From Phycisphaerales bacterium (GTDB lineage Bacteria; Planctomycetota; Phycisphaerae; Phycisphaerales; UBA1924): 64,000 bases of DNA. Position 1 is the first letter of the stretch. Every line of letters starts with the position of its first letter. The DNA is taken from positions 1 through 64,000 of the forward strand of contig JALHNL010000007.1 of NCBI GenBank assembly GCA_022843545.1, written 5' to 3'. The notes under the pieces are model-generated. The model searched no databases and was not told the origin of the DNA. It saw only the letters and a program-made list of their open reading frames with translations. Position numbers and translations under genes: made by a program. This document shows, in pieces, positions 61,501 through 64,000 of the stretch.

Positions 61501-63273
61501 ATGAGCGCCCGCGACTTGGCCAGAGCGCAGCAGATGATCGGACGGGGGGAGTACGCCCCCGCCGCGCGGCTGCTGCGCGCGGTGGTGAGCGCCGACCCGG
61601 CCAATGCGCTCGCCCAGACCGACCTGGCCCAGGCCCTGTGGCGCGACGGCAAGCCCGCCGAGGCCGTGCCCTTCGCCGCCCGCGCCGCGGAACTCATCCC
61701 GAACTCACCCTCGTTCCACCTCTTGCACGGCTTCTGCCTCGCGCTCGCCAAGCGCCTCCCCGAGGGCATCGCCGCGATGGAGCGGGCCCTGGCCCTCGAC
61801 CCCGCCTCGCCCGACGCGGTGGTTCCCCTGGTCGAGGCCTACGCCACGGAAATGAGATTCCACGACGCGGCGAAGCTCGCGCGTGCGGCGGTGGACCGCT
61901 TCCCCGCCGAGCCGCGCTTCTGCTCCTCGCTGGCCTCCGCGCTGATCAACCTGGGCGACGAGGCCGGAACCGACGCCGCCCTGGAGCTCGCGGCGCGGCG
62001 CTGCCCGGCCGACCTCACCTGCGCCAGCATGCGGGCCTTCGTCACGCATTACCGCGACGCCTTCGACCGCACCGAGCAGCTCGCCCGCCACCGGCGCGTG
62101 GGCGAACTCATCTCGATGGGCCTTGACCCGCTCCCGCCCGTGGTCATCGACGAGCACCCCGACCGCACCCTGCGCATCGGTCTGGTCTCGCCCGATCTGC
62201 GATCACACTCGGTGGCCTACTTCGCGCGCCCGCTCATCGAGAACCTCGGCCCGGGCTTCAAGGTCCACGTCTTCTTCACCTCGCGCGACCCCGACGACGC
62301 CACGCTGCGCTTCCGCGCCTTCGTCACCCGCGCCGGCGGAGCCTGGCACGACGCCGCACGCCTCGAGCACCTCGCCATCACGCAGCTCATCCGCACCCAG
62401 AAGATCGACGTGCTCATCGACCTCTCGGGCCTCACCAACAACCACCGCCTCCCCGTCTTCGCCCTCAAGCCCGCCCCCGTGCAGGTCACCGCCATCGGCT
62501 ACCCCGGCACCACCGGCCTGCGCACCTTCGACGCGCGCATCACCGACACCCTCGCCGACCCGCCCGGCGAAGAACGCTGGCACACCGAGCCCCTCCTCCG
62601 CCTCGACCCGTGCTTCCTCTGCTACACGCCCATCGACGAGGCCCCGCCCCCCGCGCCCGGGCCGCTGGAGCGCGGCGGGCCCGTCACCTTCGGGTCGTTC
62701 AACGCCGTGTCCAAGTTCAGCGACCGCGTGCTGGCGCTCTGGGCGCGGGTGCTGAACGCCGTCCCGGGCTCGCGGCTGGTGCTCAAGGTCGGCGGCTCGT
62801 CCAAGCCAGGGGCCGCCGCGCCGCTGCTGTCTCGCCTGCAGCGCGCGGGCATCGACCCCGCGCGGGTCACGCTGCTTGAGCGCACGACCACCCAGAGCGA
62901 GCACCTGGCCCTTTACTCCGAGATGGACATCGCGCTCGACACCTTCCCCTACCACGGCACCACCACCACCTGCGAGGCCCTGCTCATGGGCGTGCCCGTC
63001 ATCAGCCGTGCAGGCGACCGCCACGCCTCGCGCGTGGGCCTCTCGCTCCTGACCGCCGCGGGCAGGCCCCAGTGGGCCGTGCTCAGCGACGACGACTTCG
63101 TCGCCCGCGCCGTCGAACTGGCGCAGGACCCCGCCCGGCTCGCGTCCCTGCGGCGCGAACTCCGCCCCGCGCTGCTCGCCTCGCCCCTGTGCGATGCGCC
63201 CGCCTACGGCCGCCGCTTCGCCGCCGCCCTGCGCGGGCTGTGGAAGAACCGCCGGTCGCTCCCGCGGGGGTGA
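61501..63273 (+). CDS. TPR protein with GT41 (O-GlcNAc transferase/SPINDLY-like) glycosyltransferase domain
   Basis: 590 residues, cytoplasmic. The first about 190 residues are degenerate TPR helices (ALAQTDLAQALWRDGKPAEAVPFAARAAEL and similar). The GT41 catalytic region (about 215-590) has IGLVSPDLRSHSVAYFARPLIENL, IDVLIDLSGLTNNHRLPVFALKPAPVQVTAIGYPGTTGL, VTFGSFNAVSKFSDRVLALWARVLNAVPGSRLVLK and DIALDTFPYHGTTTTCEALLMGVPVISRAG, close to eukaryotic and bacterial OGT/SPY. It probably adds a sugar (GlcNAc or fucose type) to Ser/Thr of target proteins. glmS and a GDP-fucose synthase-like gene elsewhere in the window could supply donors, which is only suggestive. Confidence 0.92.
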   Translation: MSARDLARAQQMIGRGEYAPAARLLRAVVSADPANALAQTDLAQALWRDGKPAEAVPFAARAAELIPNSPSFHLLHGFCLALAKRLPEGIAAMERALALDPASPDAVVPLVEAYATEMRFHDAAKLARAAVDRFPAEPRFCSSLASALINLGDEAGTDAALELAARRCPADLTCASMRAFVTHYRDAFDRTEQLARHRRVGELISMGLDPLPPVVIDEHPDRTLRIGLVSPDLRSHSVAYFARPLIENLGPGFKVHVFFTSRDPDDATLRFRAFVTRAGGAWHDAARLEHLAITQLIRTQKIDVLIDLSGLTNNHRLPVFALKPAPVQVTAIGYPGTTGLRTFDARITDTLADPPGEERWHTEPLLRLDPCFLCYTPIDEAPPPAPGPLERGGPVTFGSFNAVSKFSDRVLALWARVLNAVPGSRLVLKVGGSSKPGAAAPLLSRLQRAGIDPARVTLLERTTTQSEHLALYSEMDIALDTFPYHGTTTTCEALLMGVPVISRAGDRHASRVGLSLLTAAGRPQWAVLSDDDFVARAVELAQDPARLASLRRELRPALLASPLCDAPAYGRRFAAALRGLWKNRRSLPRG

Positions 63274-63361
63274 GGGGGGTAAGGGAGCAAGGGGCCGGGA
63301 CGCAAGGTTCTCGGTCGTTCCCGCGCGCCGCCGGCCGGGAGCACGCGCACACTTACCCCGC

Positions 63362-64000
63362 ATGACGCTCGACGACACGGTCATCCAGAGCATGGTGCGC
63401 CTGATCGAGGTCAAGGACGCCAGCACCGCCGCCCACACCTGGCGCGTCGTGCTCTACGCCCGCGCCCTCGCCGAACGCGCCGGCCTCACCCACCAGGGCG
63501 TCGAGAAGATCACCCGCGCCGCCGCGCTCCACGACCTGGGCAAGATCGACGTGCCCGACGAGATCCTCAAGAAGCCCGGCCCGCTCACGCCCGATGAGCG
63601 CGCGATCATGCAGACCCACGCCGCCAAGGGGCATGAGCGTCTGCTCGCCATGGGCATCGACTGCCCCGTCATGCTCGACCTGGTCCGCCACCATCACGAA
63701 CGCTGGGACGGCTCAGGCTACCCCGACGCGCTCAAGGGCGAGGCCATCGGCGTGCCCGCGCGCGTCTTCGCCGTCATCGACTCCTTCGACGCCATGACCA
63801 GCCTGCGCCCGTACCGCACGCCCGCTCCCGACGCCATCCCCCGCGCTCTCGATGAACTCCGCAAGGGCCGCGGCTCGGCCTACTGGCCCGGGGCGGTCGA
63901 CCTCTTCACCGACCTCTGGGACCGCGGCGAACTGCTCTGGATCCACGACCACTTCCACGACACCTGCGCCGTGAGCCTGCCGCCCTTCACCGCCGCGCCG
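63362..64000 (+). CDS. HD-GYP domain protein, probable cyclic-di-GMP phosphodiesterase, partial
   Basis: The first 213 codons are present; the gene runs off the window. The HD motif is His57-Asp58 in ALHDLGKIDVPDEIL, and the GYP motif is complete at 110-121 (HHHERWDGSGYP). VFAVIDSFDAMTSLRPYR is the usual following segment. There is no N-terminal receiver or membrane domain: the protein starts directly with HD helix 1 (SMVRLIEVKDASTAAHTWRV). It may turn over c-di-GMP; partner domains could follow beyond the window. CACACT lies 8 nt before the ATG, a weaker version of the leaderless motif. Confidence 0.9.
   Translation, partial: MTLDDTVIQSMVRLIEVKDASTAAHTWRVVLYARALAERAGLTHQGVEKITRAAALHDLGKIDVPDEILKKPGPLTPDERAIMQTHAAKGHERLLAMGIDCPVMLDLVRHHHERWDGSGYPDALKGEAIGVPARVFAVIDSFDAMTSLRPYRTPAPDAIPRALDELRKGRGSAYWPGAVDLFTDLWDRGELLWIHDHFHDTCAVSLPPFTAAP

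Overview
The window is high-GC DNA that most resembles a planctomycete, probably of the Phycisphaerae. This is inferred from three features: GC-type dockerin tails on large secreted proteins, PEP-CTERM-like tails of the IPAPGA...RRRR type, and NxxGxxAF-repeat proteins. The cell is a Gram-negative-type diderm, because BamA, a Skp/OmpH chaperone, LpxD and LpxC lie in one cluster. About 50 genes are packed closely on both strands. I see no rRNA, tRNA, CRISPR, phage or transposase gene.

Layout. 1-734: start of sucD. 929-8847: secreted and cell-surface genes (subtilase, PDZ-alpha/beta hydrolase, small exported proteins, a PEP-CTERM-like protein), with an exported methyltransferase-like protein and a two-domain kinase-like/deoxyribosyltransferase-like protein between them. 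8857-11240: two sugar-nucleotide epimerase/reductase genes flanking a small atypical gene. 11262-18533: three minus-strand secreted proteins with dockerin tails (two NxxGxxAF-repeat paralogues and a GH15-like glycosidase). 18720-23047: WcaF-like acetyltransferase, MEMO-family protein with a PqqD-like N-terminus, membrane protein, acpP and fabF. 23359-29545: RsbU-type phosphatase, transketolase, dnaN and an NTF2-like protein. 29763-38630: topA, two linked unknown genes, SulP transporter, pyrE and two secreted unknowns. 38643-44670: lysS, MuiA-like protein, gatC-gatA. 44928-50359: bamA-skp-lpxD-lpxC. 50476-55404: GbsR/MarR regulator, moxR, PEP-CTERM-like protein, P1B-4 metal ATPase. 55370-64000: TVP38-like protein, MBL hydrolase, methyltransferase, glmS, C45-type Ntn hydrolase, TPR-GT41 glycosyltransferase and the start of an HD-GYP protein.

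The most notable global signal is in the start sites. About fourteen genes have a TAnnnT hexamer (mostly TACCCT) 5-10 nt upstream of the start codon, usually with no Shine-Dalgarno sequence, as expected for leaderless transcripts. Nearly all of these encode cytoplasmic or non-secreted membrane proteins. Genes with signal peptides instead carry clear Shine-Dalgarno sequences, and several of these and other leadered genes have a TTGnnn-17-TAnnnT promoter. Other unusual items are a 12-bp hairpin that buries the ribosome-binding site of the 52718 gene, a run of twelve GTGCnnn heptamers at 40274-40357, two intergenic inverted-repeat elements, and several uncommon domain fusions.

All functions are read from sequence motifs by eye. 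No database search was run.
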